Positions 20,492 to 30,676 of a stretch of DNA of 64,000 nucleotides are shown piece after piece. The stretch is from Bartonella callosciuri (GTDB lineage Bacteria; Pseudomonadota; Alphaproteobacteria; Rhizobiales; Rhizobiaceae). Made by a program: the position numbers and the translations under genes. Where the stretch lies: NCBI RefSeq assembly GCF_014203215.1, contig NZ_JACHIM010000004.1:41027-105026 (forward strand). Direction: 5' to 3'. Position 1 is the stretch's first letter, and each line of letters opens with the position of its first letter. The notes under the pieces were generated by a model. The model had not been told where the DNA came from. It was given only the letters and a program-made list of their open reading frames with translations, and ran no database searches.

Positions 20492-21016
20492 AGATGGCAT
20501 GCCAAACAGGAATATACCACTGCTCTCATTAAACGCACCGCAAAATTAAAAGATACCAAAACATTGAATGCTTCTGTCACTATTGGCAAAAAATTTGCTA
20601 CAAATATGGCAGGGATAGAATTTGAACCTCAAGCACAACTTGCTTACCAAAATTTGATGTTTGATACTCTTGCAAATGCTGATAATTTTACCATTGAGAT
20701 GAACAATCTTTCCCAATGGTTAATCCATATTGGTGGACGTTTAAGCAAAATTATTATCACCGCTGAAAATGGGCGTTCCCTTTCCTTCTATGGAAAAGTA
20801 AACGCAATCAAAACTTTTTGTGATGATGAGGCAATACATGTTGATAAGAATTATCAACTTGATCCTATGGGGTCTTTACTTGAAGATGGAGTTGGTATCA
20901 GTGCACAGTTGTCTCAAAGCGTCTCGCTGCATGGTGATATTAATTACCAACAAAAAGCTCAAAAAACCGGTATAAAAGGAACTAGTTTTTCTAGTGGAAT
21001 GCGCTATCAGTTTTAA
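20492..21016 (+). pseudogene. Autotransporter barrel remnant (3' end only)
   Basis: Only the last 170 or so residues of a beta-barrel survive. TTALIKRTAKL lines up with TTALIGNTAEL of the neighbouring intact genes, followed by TLNASVTIGKKF and the C-terminal GTSFSSGMRYQF. There is no signal peptide, passenger or plausible start. The reading frame from about 20492 to the stop is intact, so the truncation looks recent compared with the remnants near 25-26 kb. The following terminator is nearly the same as that of the giant autotransporter at 10379. Confidence 0.88.
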
Positions 21017-21081
21017 GACAAAACTTTAAAAACAAGCGTATTGCTATTTTGTACGTTTTAAAAAATCTGTTCATTTTAACG

Positions 21082-21108
21082 AAAAGGCAGCACACTAGGC
21101 TGCCTTTT
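21082..21108 (+). terminator. Terminator after the autotransporter remnant
   Basis: Arms AAAAGGCAGC (21082-21091) and GCTGCCTTTT (21099-21108) are separated by 7 bases. The sequence differs from the hairpin at 10325-10351 by only a few loop-side bases. Confidence 0.8.
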
Positions 21109-21584
21109 CTTGTTATAAGAACATCCTATCTTATCAAACTTATCTTGACAAAGAAATAAGAACTATTTTGAATTTTTATTCAACATTTAAAATACATAAT
21201 AATATATTATGTATTTTTGATATATAAAAATCTACTGAAAACTTTTGGCAACTGCATAAAACAATACCCTCCATCTCAAGTCTATAGCATTTTCATAACA
21301 ACAAGCTTTAGATCAAGAGACAATTTTCAAAATTGTCTTAGATTTATAGCGTTTTTTCAATATAGATTTATCCAGCTCGTTTTTCTGCAATCCATGTTTA
21401 TTCGTTCACATTATCATTTTAAAAGATTTTCTGATGCCAATTTTCAAAGCGTAAAGAGTCCCACATAATAATTTGTTTTGTTCTTTACAATAAGAACATA
21501 ATGCTATAAAAGCCTGCCCAGAATTTGCGCTATTAAGGGGGGTAAAGTAAGCATCAAAGGCATATCAATATTAGGGACATATTT
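21109..21584. other. Gene-free upstream region of an autotransporter
   Basis: About 475 AT-rich bases precede the autotransporter gene at 21585. They should contain its promoter. No coding sequence is convincing, and the 83-codon open frame at 21217 shows no family features. Confidence 0.45.
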
Positions 21585-23885
21585 ATGTATAAGAAAAACT
21601 TTTTATTATATACAATTGCTGGAACTTTGATTTTTTCTCATTTTAATTCGGCTTACGCAAATACCCCCACTCGTGAAATTTCCAAAGTTGATGTTACTGA
21701 GGGAGAAAAAAATTTTGAAAACGTTATTATCCGCGACAGAGTGAGTACTGTGAATGCAAAAGGGTCAAAGGTAGTGGCCACAGTAAAAAAAGCGGAAATG
21801 ACCTCTGAAATGGTTTTATTTAATGCCACAAAGGGTGCGCGTATTAATGCTGAAAAAGTTAACGCAAAGACACTGATAAAAGGGTTAGAAGCTACAAACG
21901 GTATCATTAATATTGAAGATTCAGTCTTAACCGTCAAAGGAAATCATGAGAGCTACGGTATCTCTTTTGGTTTCATTACAGATTACGTTAAAAATGAGGG
22001 GGAAGAAATTGTCAATCAGGCAATTTTAAACAATACAAAACTTCTTGTAAAAGATGGTATTGGTATTATAGGGCCGTTCTCAAGTGGGGAAATAAAACTT
22101 AAAAATTCAGAGATTCGTGCCGATGTCTTGTTGCAAAACAAAAACATGCCAGGAACTGACCCTGTCACTCTTATATTAACTGCTGACAATTCGATTTTAG
22201 AAGGTAGAGCAAAAATATTACAAAACAATACAACGGTTTTTACCCTTAACAATAACAGTCAATGGTTCTTAAAAGTTAGTAAAAATGAAACAGATAATGA
22301 TAATATAGCGAAGCTCTTAGACTATTCACTACTCGACATTAGTGAAAGGACGCAGTCTAGCGTTTCAATCCTTAATCTCAATAACAGCTCTATCGTGTTT
22401 AATACGCCGGCAGAAGATCATTATAAAACCTTGAATGTAGGACAAAAACCAAAAGCTGAAGTTTCTAAACCACAAGAAAATATAGGGCCCAATCAGACGA
22501 CCGTTTACAATGCGACAGGCAATGCAAAGATTTATCTAAATACCAAATGGAGTGATGGTCTCCCAAAAGAACAACAAAAAACTGATCGTGTTCTTATTCA
22601 CGGCGATGTATCAGGAACCACAACGATTTATTTCAAAAGTCTTTCAAAGAATGAAGTATCAAAAGCAGAAAATTCTATTCCCTTGAATATGCGTGGAATA
22701 TCGCTCGTTCAAATTTCTGGAAAAACCAATGAAAACGCCTTCAAACTGGCGAATGGCTACACCACGGTCAATAAATTGCCGTATAAATATACGTTGCATG
22801 CTTATGGACCAACATCAAAACTTGGAAAAGCGAATGCGGAACAAAGCTTCTTGGGAGAAGGTGAAGATTTTTGGGATTTCCGTCTGCAAAGTGTCACTCT
22901 TGACCATGAGGCAAAAATCAGAGCCCTTGTACCTCAAGTGGCAAGCTATTTGGTACTGCCAAATGCTGTATTTTCCTCTGGGTTTTCTGATGTGAACAAT
23001 CAAAATACACTGATAGACAATATGTGGACAGCAGCCTTTGAAACAAAGAATAATAAAAAAAGTGGGGTTATTGTATCCTCCTATGGCAATAAGGCCACAT
23101 TATCTTCTCTGCGTAGTCCATTGCAATATGGCTATGGTGCTGATATTCGCTATGCAGCCTTGCAAGCAGGCGTTGTGTTAGCAGTACTAGAAGATGAAAA
23201 TGTTACAACGAATTTTGGTATTTTGGGTACCTATGGAAAATTGGCTTTCACCCCAAAAGAGATAGAAGGATCTGAAAAGAGTATATTAGATAAATGGTCA
23301 TTCGCTACGTACGGTAATATCCGCCATAACAATGGTTTATATTTCAATGCACTTTTCTCTTACGGAATTCTTAAAGGGAATATCACCACGGCCCTTATCG
23401 GCAATACTGCAGAATTGAATAAAGCTGATACATTGAATGCATCGGCTACCTTGGGACAAAAATTAAAAACGAGTACGAAAGGATTGGTTTTTGAACCACG
23501 AGCACAGCTTGTTTATCAACGTCTCATGCTGAGTACTCTTGTCGATGTCGATGGCTTTAAAGTTAATATGAATAATCCTCATCAATGGTTGGTGCGTGTT
23601 GGTGGACGTTTAACGCAGACTATGCTTCCTGCTGAAAACGACAGTATTCTTTCTTTCTATGGCAAACTCAACATGGTGAAAACTTTTGGTGAAAAGAGCA
23701 CAATACAGATTGGTGATACTTTCCACCTTGATTCTATGGGATCTTCACTTGAAAGTGGTCTTGGTATTAATGCACAACTCTCTCAAAATTTCGTGCTTTA
23801 TATGGATGTTAATTATCAACAAAAACTTCAAAAAGCCGGTATATCTGGAGTTAATTTTTCCGGTGGGATGCGCTACCGTTTTTAA
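21585..23885 (+). CDS. Autotransporter, pertactin-like passenger (short)
   Basis: This 766-residue protein starts MYKKNFLLYTIAGTLIFSHF, a signal peptide ending near YANT. The passenger is short and lacks the N-terminal Cys pair seen in the minus-strand family. It keeps the common blocks TTVYNATGNAKIYLNTKW, VLIHGDVSGTTTIY, ISLVQISGKTNENAFKL and FWDFRLQ. The barrel begins near RALVPQVASYLVLPNAVFSS and ends in GMRYRF. With the gene at 26164 it forms a second subfamily distinguished by signal peptide, hinge and barrel sequence. Surface or secreted factor by family; activity unknown. Confidence 0.92.
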   Translation: MYKKNFLLYTIAGTLIFSHFNSAYANTPTREISKVDVTEGEKNFENVIIRDRVSTVNAKGSKVVATVKKAEMTSEMVLFNATKGARINAEKVNAKTLIKGLEATNGIINIEDSVLTVKGNHESYGISFGFITDYVKNEGEEIVNQAILNNTKLLVKDGIGIIGPFSSGEIKLKNSEIRADVLLQNKNMPGTDPVTLILTADNSILEGRAKILQNNTTVFTLNNNSQWFLKVSKNETDNDNIAKLLDYSLLDISERTQSSVSILNLNNSSIVFNTPAEDHYKTLNVGQKPKAEVSKPQENIGPNQTTVYNATGNAKIYLNTKWSDGLPKEQQKTDRVLIHGDVSGTTTIYFKSLSKNEVSKAENSIPLNMRGISLVQISGKTNENAFKLANGYTTVNKLPYKYTLHAYGPTSKLGKANAEQSFLGEGEDFWDFRLQSVTLDHEAKIRALVPQVASYLVLPNAVFSSGFSDVNNQNTLIDNMWTAAFETKNNKKSGVIVSSYGNKATLSSLRSPLQYGYGADIRYAALQAGVVLAVLEDENVTTNFGILGTYGKLAFTPKEIEGSEKSILDKWSFATYGNIRHNNGLYFNALFSYGILKGNITTALIGNTAELNKADTLNASATLGQKLKTSTKGLVFEPRAQLVYQRLMLSTLVDVDGFKVNMNNPHQWLVRVGGRLTQTMLPAENDSILSFYGKLNMVKTFGEKSTIQIGDTFHLDSMGSSLESGLGINAQLSQNFVLYMDVNYQQKLQKAGISGVNFSGGMRYRF

Positions 23886-23913
23886 AAGTCTGTGATTTTT
23901 ATCTTTCAAATGT

Positions 23914-23950
23914 AAACAGCGCTGAAATATAAACAGCGCTGTTTTCTTTT
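23914..23950 (+). terminator. Terminator of the 21585-23885 autotransporter
   Basis: AAACAGCGCTG (23914-23924) pairs with CAGCGCTGTTT (23934-23944), followed by a T-rich run. It begins 28 bases after the stop codon. Confidence 0.8.
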
Positions 23951-24149
23951 GTATCTTATAAAAAACGTAATCAATCAAAAATCATTATTTTATCAAAAAG
24001 AGAAAAATATATCAGAGGCATCTCTCTCCATAAAAAGTGTTTATTCTTATATACAAATAGTTTTATTTTGTTTTTTCTTATTTTAACGTAACTTATACAA
24101 ATAGCATCCCTGATCTCAGTCCTCAAACGCGGAGTACAATTGAAAACTT

Positions 24150-26029
24150 TATCAAATTGCCTGATCAAGAGCACCGATGTCAAATTTAATAACACGCCAA
24201 CGCCGGCAGAAAAAAATCTTGAGATAATAGCTTCTGGTGACATGATGAAAGAGAGTTCACCTTTCAGTAAAAAAAGAGAATTTAGAAAAGATGAAGGACA
24301 ACATTAACAAAAAATTCTCAAATATCGGTCTCTATGGTTCTGATATGCAGCACATGATGCAAGTCAGAGCACACCTTAAACGATTACGTCAGAATTGGTT
24401 GAAAAAAAAGAAAATTTATGACAAGGTTAGAGCGATGTGCTTTCCAGAGCTGCACAGGCAGCAGCAATATTTGATACCGATAAACAACAGCATGTTTATG
24501 CTAAGCGGGAACAATGAATGAGGCAAGACAACCGCCATTGGAATGCGCTATAAAATAAGGCAAATATTCTTGCACAAAACAGTGGAAGTGGATAAAGTAG
24601 CAACATTGGATAATGCCTTACAAGGGCAAAATAAGGAGCTTTCCGATATCTTACAGAAAGCATTCATAGACAATTTAGAACGGACGCGATAAGAAAACGG
24701 AAAGAGAAAAGAAGTATCTCCAGTCTCCCCCTTTCCCCTCTAAATAAATAAACCACCTCTTATTTACTGCATTACAAAAGAAGAAGGTGCTCCCTATAAA
24801 TTCCTACCTGCTCATACACTTTTCCAAAACGTAAGGATAAATCCTTCCCGGTAACAGATCGTAAAGTTATTCTATAGCCTAAAGTCAATAAAGATTTGCA
24901 AGCGAATGTTATCGTTGGACCAAGAACCCACACCTCTTCCTCATCATCGAAAATATCTCTTACCTCATCACCAGAAGCGCATATAAATTTTTCCCTAAAG
25001 AGTGATGCTGCCAACCAAACTGCCGCTGATACTGAGAAGTTATCGAAACTTGAAGATAATCAAGAAACCGCAGTCTTATCTCATGCCTTTGTTAATCCTT
25101 TAAAAAACAAATGCTCCAAATGGTAAATTATTTAGCAACACCTCACGCTCTATTCTCTATTGGATTTGCTAATATAAACAATCAAAATATATTCGAAGAC
25201 AATATGTAAAGAACCATGTTTGAGCCAAAAGATAATCCAAAGAGAGGAATTTTCTTATCTCCTTATGACCATAGGATCACATTATCTTCCTCAATTTTCA
25301 TCCATCACAAGATAGCACTGATGCAGATCTTCGCTACGCTACATTGCAAGCAGATCTTACATGAGGAGTGCTAGAAGATAAAAATATCAACACAGATTTT
25401 TGTCTTTTGGAGATAGAGGACAAATGAATTTTCATCCTAAAAAACAGAGAAGGTTCTCAAAAAATATGCTTGATAAATGGCCACGTACCACATAAGAGAA
25501 CATTCAGTGTAGCAGTGACATAGAAGCAAATACATTGCTCTCTTACACAACTTTCAAGGGAAATATTACCACCACTCTCATCAAAAACGCCAAAATAAAG
25601 ACCCAAAAACATTAGGAGCCACCATCCTTGGTCAAAGACTGCTCCCCAATATTGAAGGAAGTATGCTTGAACCAAAAGCACAACTTCTTCATCAGTCTCT
25701 TCACTTGGCCCTCTCTTAAGATTCTGAGAATTTTAAAATTAACAGGAGTAATCCCTAGGATTGCTATGAATTGGTAGGCGTTTAACGCAAAAAAAGCCAT
25801 ACCGCTTCCTTCTAAAGGTCAACGAATGCTCTCAAGATTTTTAGTGAAAAGAGTCCCATGCAAAGTGATAAGAGTCTTCAGATTGCTTCTCGTCAAAAGT
25901 GGTTTTGGTGTTAATCTGCATTGTTACAAAATATCACGCACCCTGGTAAGGCCAAGTTATCAGCATAAACTTAAAAAAGCCAGTGTATCGGAGATAAACA
26001 TTTCTAATGAAATGTACGATCGCTTTTAA
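24150..26029 (+). pseudogene. Heavily decayed autotransporter gene
   Basis: Fragments in shifting frames match the neighbouring autotransporters in order. A passenger piece near 24170-24230 reads VKFNNTPTPAEKN, like SIVFNTPAED. A GAPYKFLPAHTL piece lies near 24785, and barrel pieces start near 25110 (LATPHALFSIGFANINNQN, with a stop soon after). The last frame ends near 26029 in ISNEMYDRF, where intact genes have FSGGMRYRF. There are many stops and frameshifts. The 24240-24750 part is not clearly assignable; the 76-codon frame at 24291 is probably chance or unrelated debris. The barrel assignment is sure, the 5' limit is not. Confidence 0.75.
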
Positions 26030-26163
26030 AAATACTTTGCTTCATGTCTTGAAATATAAAGAGTGCCTCATATGTTTCAATTTGCAATATAAAAAGAAAC
26101 ATAGTGGATTAAAAATTTTGTTTTTTGAGAGAGGGGAAAGTAAACATTTAGGAATATATCTAT

Positions 26164-29097
26164 ATGAAGAAAGACTTCTTACTCTACACAGTTTCTGGAA
26201 TTCTGTTTTGCTCTTATTCCAGCCTGTCTTATGCCCTTAATGCAACACCCCTCTCATCATCTATGTCTGTAAATCTCTCATCTGCGCAACTTCCATCCAA
26301 GAGCTCAAGAACTAAACGTACTGAGGATGCATCTACAATACAAAATACGCCTACGAACCTTCCTACTGTATCCTTCAAATCTGAAAATCCTACAATGGAA
26401 AATACGGTTGCTCCCCCTAGAGCGCAGCGTGACCTTGCCCGAACCGATACAGAACTGTCAATAACAGAATCTCAATCTACCGAAAGTTTACAAGCTCCAC
26501 CTCCTGAGCCCATCTCCACACAAAGTGGTGTTACAAGATCTATGGCGACATCAGAAGTTGCTAAATCTAGAAGACGTCAAGGTGTTTCCCTTCCTTCTAC
26601 TCCCCCTTCCACAGAAGAAACTTCACTTCATCCTTCTGCCTCTACACAATCAGCACCTGCAGACCTCACGCCACTACTCTCACCAACAACTGAAAAACCT
26701 GCTCCTGAAAAATCAACATCAGTACTCTTAAGGCCTACACAATCCAATCCTACAAAGTTTAATGCTGAAAAACCAGAGTTTAATGCTGAAAAACCAGAAA
26801 CAGGGATATCGTTAACGGTTGAAAACCCCGTACCAGGTGAAAATATGGACTCCAGAATTGAAGTTCAAGGGGGCAAGACTCTAGTACGACAAAATGTCAA
26901 AATTCACGATAAATTTGTTGCTGCAGCTGCACAGGGAAACAATTCGACAATAAAGATTATGGGAGGAGAAGTTTCAGCAGAGTTTATTGCATTGAGTGCA
27001 TCAGATGGAGCAACTCTTAATGCAACAGATATTACTGTGAAAGCAAAATCGGTTGGTTTGTTAACCACAAATGGTACAATTGATCTTAAGAATTCAACCG
27101 TAAATGTTACCGGTGCTTCTAAAACCCATGGTATTGTTTTTCGAGGCACACAAGATATTCTCATGAAGCCATATGCGCCCGATGATGATGATGAAAGAGA
27201 GAATCCTGCCCTAGAAAAAATTGCTTCCAATAAAGTGACACTTACCAATACAAAAATTTTGGCTCCAAGTGGTATTGGTATTGGTGTTTATGGGACACAC
27301 GCGAGTGGTGAAATCAACCTTAAAAATTCACAAATTCATGCCGGTATTTTAGCAAAAAATGAAAAAGAGGCAGGAACTTTGCCACACACGCTTATAGTAA
27401 CTGCAGACAGTTCTTTTTTAGAAGGCCGAGTTATAACATTACAAGAGAATAAAACAGTTTTTAATCTAGAAAATAATGCAAAATGGTTCTTAAAAGCCAA
27501 TAAAAATATTATGATGAATGATGAAAATTCATCTGAGCCAGCATTGTTTGGTGTGGATGAAAAGTCACATTCTAACCTTTCTGCACTAAACCTCACAGAA
27601 AGTGCTATAGTGTTTGACAAGCCAACGGAGGGAAATTATCAGACTTTGTTCGTAGGATTTCCCCTACAGCAAGAAGGGAAAATGCCCAGTGCGACAGTGG
27701 TTTATAGTGCAAAGGGGACTGCAGAGATTCATTTAAACTCTCAATGGAGTAGCCATTCCCCAGTGACTGAGCAGGAAACCGATCGCATTGTGATTAATGG
27801 TGATGTCTCAGGAACCTCTATCGTTTACATTAATCTCGCAGAAAAGAATAAAGAAGTGACCAATAGCAGTTCTGTTTGGAAAGAACATATGGCTTCTCTT
27901 CCTTCAACAACCCAGGGTATTTCAATTATTCAGGTTTCGGGGAAAGCAGATAAAAATGCCTTCAAGTTAGCAAAAGGCTATATGACCATGGGTGGTTCTC
28001 CTTACAAATATGAACTCACTGCCTATGCACCAGGAGCATCCCATGCGAGCCAAAATCTGTTTGGGAAGAATGACGACAATTTCTGGGATTTCCGATTACA
28101 GAATGCCTACCTTGATAAGGATAAAAAGATTAGGGCTCTTTTGCCACAGGTCGCAAACTATTTGGTTATGCCCAGTGCTGTGTTTTCTGCTGGATTTACT
28201 GATGTAAACAACCAAAACACATTGTTAGACAATATACAGGCAACAGTGTTTGGCACAGAAGATAATAAAAAGAAAAGTATCTTCTTGTCTTCCTACGGCG
28301 AAAAAGTCACCTTCTCTTCCAACCGTGATCCGCTACATTATGGCTACGATGCTGATGTGAACTATGGTGCTTTACAACTAGGTGTCGTCTTGGTTGCACG
28401 AGAAGGTAAAGAGATCAGCACGCATTTTGGTCTTCTAGGAACATACGGAAAACTTGCTTTTACACCAAAGGATATAGAAGATTCTGAAAAGACGCTACTG
28501 GATAAATGGTCGCTTACGGCTTATAGTGGCATTCAACATAGAAATGGTCTACACGTAAACACACTCCTCTCTTACGGATCCCTGAAAGGAACTCTTACCA
28601 CAGCTCTCATCGGAAGTGCCGCAAAATTGGATGGCACTGAAACATTCAGTGCATCTGCGACCATTGGTCAAAAATTAACAACCGGTGTTAACGGGCTGAT
28701 ATTTGAACCACAAGCGCAATTTGTTTACCAAAAGCTCATGTTCGATGTTCTCTCAGATGCCGATGGTTTTGAAGTGAATATGAACAATCCTCATCAATGG
28801 TTGTTCCGTATCGGGGGACAATTGACACAAACTCTAACTACCGCAGAAGAAGGCAATGCTGTTTCCTTTTATGGTAAACTGAACATGATAAGAACTTTTG
28901 GTGATGGTGAAACAATAAAAATCGCTGACATATTTCATCGTGATCCTACCGGCTCCTTCCTTGAGGGTGGAATTGGTGTGAATGCACACCTTTCTCAAAG
29001 TATCGCACTCCATGGTGATCTTAATTATCGGCAGAAACTTCAAAAAGGAGGTGTATCCGGAACCAGTTTTTCTGGTGGGATACGGTATCGTTTTTAA
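26164..29097 (+). CDS. Autotransporter with long Ser/Thr/Pro-rich N-terminal extension
   Basis: The protein is 977 residues. MKKDFLLYTVSGILFCSYSS opens the signal peptide. Residues of about 25-215 are a low-complexity region rich in Pro, Ser, Thr and Glu, with a 7-residue tandem repeat FNAEKPE. The passenger then follows the plan of the gene at 21585 (NATDITVKAKSVGLLTTNG, IVINGDVSGTSIVYI, ISIIQVSGKADKNAFKL, WDFRLQ). The barrel starts near RALLPQVANYLVMPSAVFSA and ends GIRYRF. The extended N-terminus is absent from the shorter paralogue, and could act as a stalk or be cleaved. No N-terminal Cys pair is present. Confidence 0.92.
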   Translation: MKKDFLLYTVSGILFCSYSSLSYALNATPLSSSMSVNLSSAQLPSKSSRTKRTEDASTIQNTPTNLPTVSFKSENPTMENTVAPPRAQRDLARTDTELSITESQSTESLQAPPPEPISTQSGVTRSMATSEVAKSRRRQGVSLPSTPPSTEETSLHPSASTQSAPADLTPLLSPTTEKPAPEKSTSVLLRPTQSNPTKFNAEKPEFNAEKPETGISLTVENPVPGENMDSRIEVQGGKTLVRQNVKIHDKFVAAAAQGNNSTIKIMGGEVSAEFIALSASDGATLNATDITVKAKSVGLLTTNGTIDLKNSTVNVTGASKTHGIVFRGTQDILMKPYAPDDDDERENPALEKIASNKVTLTNTKILAPSGIGIGVYGTHASGEINLKNSQIHAGILAKNEKEAGTLPHTLIVTADSSFLEGRVITLQENKTVFNLENNAKWFLKANKNIMMNDENSSEPALFGVDEKSHSNLSALNLTESAIVFDKPTEGNYQTLFVGFPLQQEGKMPSATVVYSAKGTAEIHLNSQWSSHSPVTEQETDRIVINGDVSGTSIVYINLAEKNKEVTNSSSVWKEHMASLPSTTQGISIIQVSGKADKNAFKLAKGYMTMGGSPYKYELTAYAPGASHASQNLFGKNDDNFWDFRLQNAYLDKDKKIRALLPQVANYLVMPSAVFSAGFTDVNNQNTLLDNIQATVFGTEDNKKKSIFLSSYGEKVTFSSNRDPLHYGYDADVNYGALQLGVVLVAREGKEISTHFGLLGTYGKLAFTPKDIEDSEKTLLDKWSLTAYSGIQHRNGLHVNTLLSYGSLKGTLTTALIGSAAKLDGTETFSASATIGQKLTTGVNGLIFEPQAQFVYQKLMFDVLSDADGFEVNMNNPHQWLFRIGGQLTQTLTTAEEGNAVSFYGKLNMIRTFGDGETIKIADIFHRDPTGSFLEGGIGVNAHLSQSIALHGDLNYRQKLQKGGVSGTSFSGGIRYRF

Positions 29098-29121
29098 ACA
29101 AGACATCATCTAAATTCCATG

Positions 29122-29148
29122 AAAAAGCAGCACTTTGTGCTGCTTTTT
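29122..29148 (+). terminator. Terminator of the 26164-29097 autotransporter
   Basis: Arms AAAAAGCAGCAC (29122-29133) and GTGCTGCTTTTT (29137-29148) enclose a 3-base loop, 25 bases after the stop. It resembles the hairpin at 10325 with a shortened stem. Confidence 0.87.
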
Positions 29149-29424
29149 ATTTATTAAATCTCTCTTGTTTAAGATCACCTATTATTCAAAAAATTTTTGA
29201 TACAAAAATTCTAAAAATCATTTAAGCAACAACCATACAGCCTTCTCCCGCCAGGAGTTCCTCCCATGAAGTTTGTAAATAAGAGATCCCACTATCCAAT
29301 TTAGTAAAACAATATGCAACACAATGTTATATAATTGCTTCAGAACGGTGATTGTGCATCACGTACTTTATAATAAGACCCTATTGCTATTGAAAAGTTG
29401 AAGCATTGATGTTTAAATAAAAAA
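29149..29424. other. No gene seen between terminator and autotransporter remnant
   Basis: AT-rich sequence follows the terminator. I see no gene or RNA in it. Confidence 0.4.
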
Positions 29425-29700
29425 GCACCACTTTTTTATCAGCGTCTCATGCTTGCTCTTCAATGTCGATAGCTTCAAAGTTAACACGAAGTATCCCCCA
29501 TCAACAGTTGGTACATGTTGGCAAACACCGACACAAATTATAACCATCATGGATTATAACCATCATGGAAAAAAACAATATTGTCTTCTTCTCTACATGA
29601 CTGAAGATCATCAAAACTTTTAAGGATGCCTCTTATCAGAACAACATCATCACCAATATTATAATATTGACTGCCCACGCTTCCTACCGTTCACTTGTAA
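29425..29700 (+). pseudogene. Autotransporter barrel fragment
   Basis: The piece near 29432-29520 encodes FYQRLMLALQCR and then, after a shift, the equivalent of DSFKVN. At the DNA level it closely follows the region of the 21585 gene encoding VYQRLMLSTLVDVDGFKVN. A second piece near 29568-29630 reads ENNIVFFS and IIKTFKDASYQNN, matching ENDSILSFYGKLNMVKTF. Frameshifts and stops break it, and nothing of the N-terminal half is visible. Confidence 0.65.
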
Positions 29701-29855
29701 ATTTTCTCTCTAATGTACAGAGACAAAAAACGCTCTCTCCATAAAAACAACATTTTAGTAGAATATCGTATACAAAAATGAACCTTACATACAACAGAAA
29801 AAACCATCCCCTATTCAAAAACAAAGCGAGAATCCCTCTCTTCGAAGTAATTCAG

Positions 29856-30001
29856 GTGTAATTTTCCTGTAAATCCGATAATAAACTTTCAACCTCATTC
29901 TCAATATCTGCATTCATACAGCATTTCACATCGCTGATCGATTTATGGAGATCGCGGAAGCCACATATTTTACATAAAGTTATTTTTTCATAATTTGGAA
30001 T
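29856..30001 (-). repeat. Partial second copy of the 30245-30676 gene
   Basis: This segment matches 30367-30514 in the same orientation with scattered substitutions and small indels. It corresponds to residues of about 54-103 of the hypothetical protein encoded there. Differences disrupt the frame, so it is a decayed duplicate fragment about 370 bases downstream of the intact copy. Confidence 0.85.
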
Positions 30002-30244
30002 AATGACTGCTCTCTAAATAAGGAAAAAACCCTTCTCACCTACAAGAATGAGAATACACACACTCTTCCCTATCCAAAATCAATCTCTTTATATATAAGG
30101 AGCAGCTCTTTTTTGTAATATGAAAATAAAAGTTTCGTAAATTATAGCACTCAGTATTAAAACACACAAAAAGAGATTAAAAACACTTACAACCGCTAAA
30201 ATAAACCCACACTCTCCTAAAATAAACCCACATTCTCCGTAAAA

Positions 30245-30676
30245 TTACTTAGAACGCTCGATGGATACATCGATTTCATCGGTTTCTTTTATACGCGTTG
30301 TCATTTGCATAGCTTGTGAAAAATCATTTATTGCATCCAAATGCGTTTTAAGCAATTCACTATTACGGTGTAATTTTTCCTGTAAATCTGACAACAAGCT
30401 TTCAACCTCATTCTCAATATCTGCATTCATATAACGTTTCACATCACTGATCGATTTATTGAGGTCACGTAAGCCACGTATTTTACATAAATTTATTTCT
30501 TTATAATCTGGAATACCACTGCTCTCTAGCATATTGCTTTCATAATCGACCACTTGTGCCAACCCTCTAACAGAAGCGACAAACTTTGTCATAGCCCAAT
30601 CACGATCAATAAGATTATTATCAAGGACTTTTGCTTTTGATGAAAAACTATCATCATCATATTGCACTACAGACAT
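30245..30676 (-). CDS. Hypothetical helical protein
   Basis: This 143-residue acidic protein starts at ATG 30676 after an AAGGGGAAG ribosome site. It lacks signal peptide, membrane segments and Cys-rich motifs, apart from one Cys near residue 65. Predicted character from composition is mostly alpha-helical. A charged stretch near residues 75-115 (DIENEVESLLSDLQEKLHRN) has heptad-like spacing and may form a coiled coil. I do not recognise a family. The partial copy next to it (29856-30001) shows the locus has been duplicated, which supports it being a real gene. Confidence 0.7.
   Translation of the reverse strand: MSVVQYDDDSFSSKAKVLDNNLIDRDWAMTKFVASVRGLAQVVDYESNMLESSGIPDYKEINLCKIRGLRDLNKSISDVKRYMNADIENEVESLLSDLQEKLHRNSELLKTHLDAINDFSQAMQMTTRIKETDEIDVSIERSK

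Noticed and set aside
24291..24521. 76-codon plus frame between autotransporters
   Set aside because: No ribosome site or family match; it lies within a heavily decayed segment.
30245..30676. T4SS effector or FIC antitoxin
   Set aside because: No BID domain, no [S/T]xxxE[G/N] inhibitory motif and no adjacent FIC gene; left as hypothetical.
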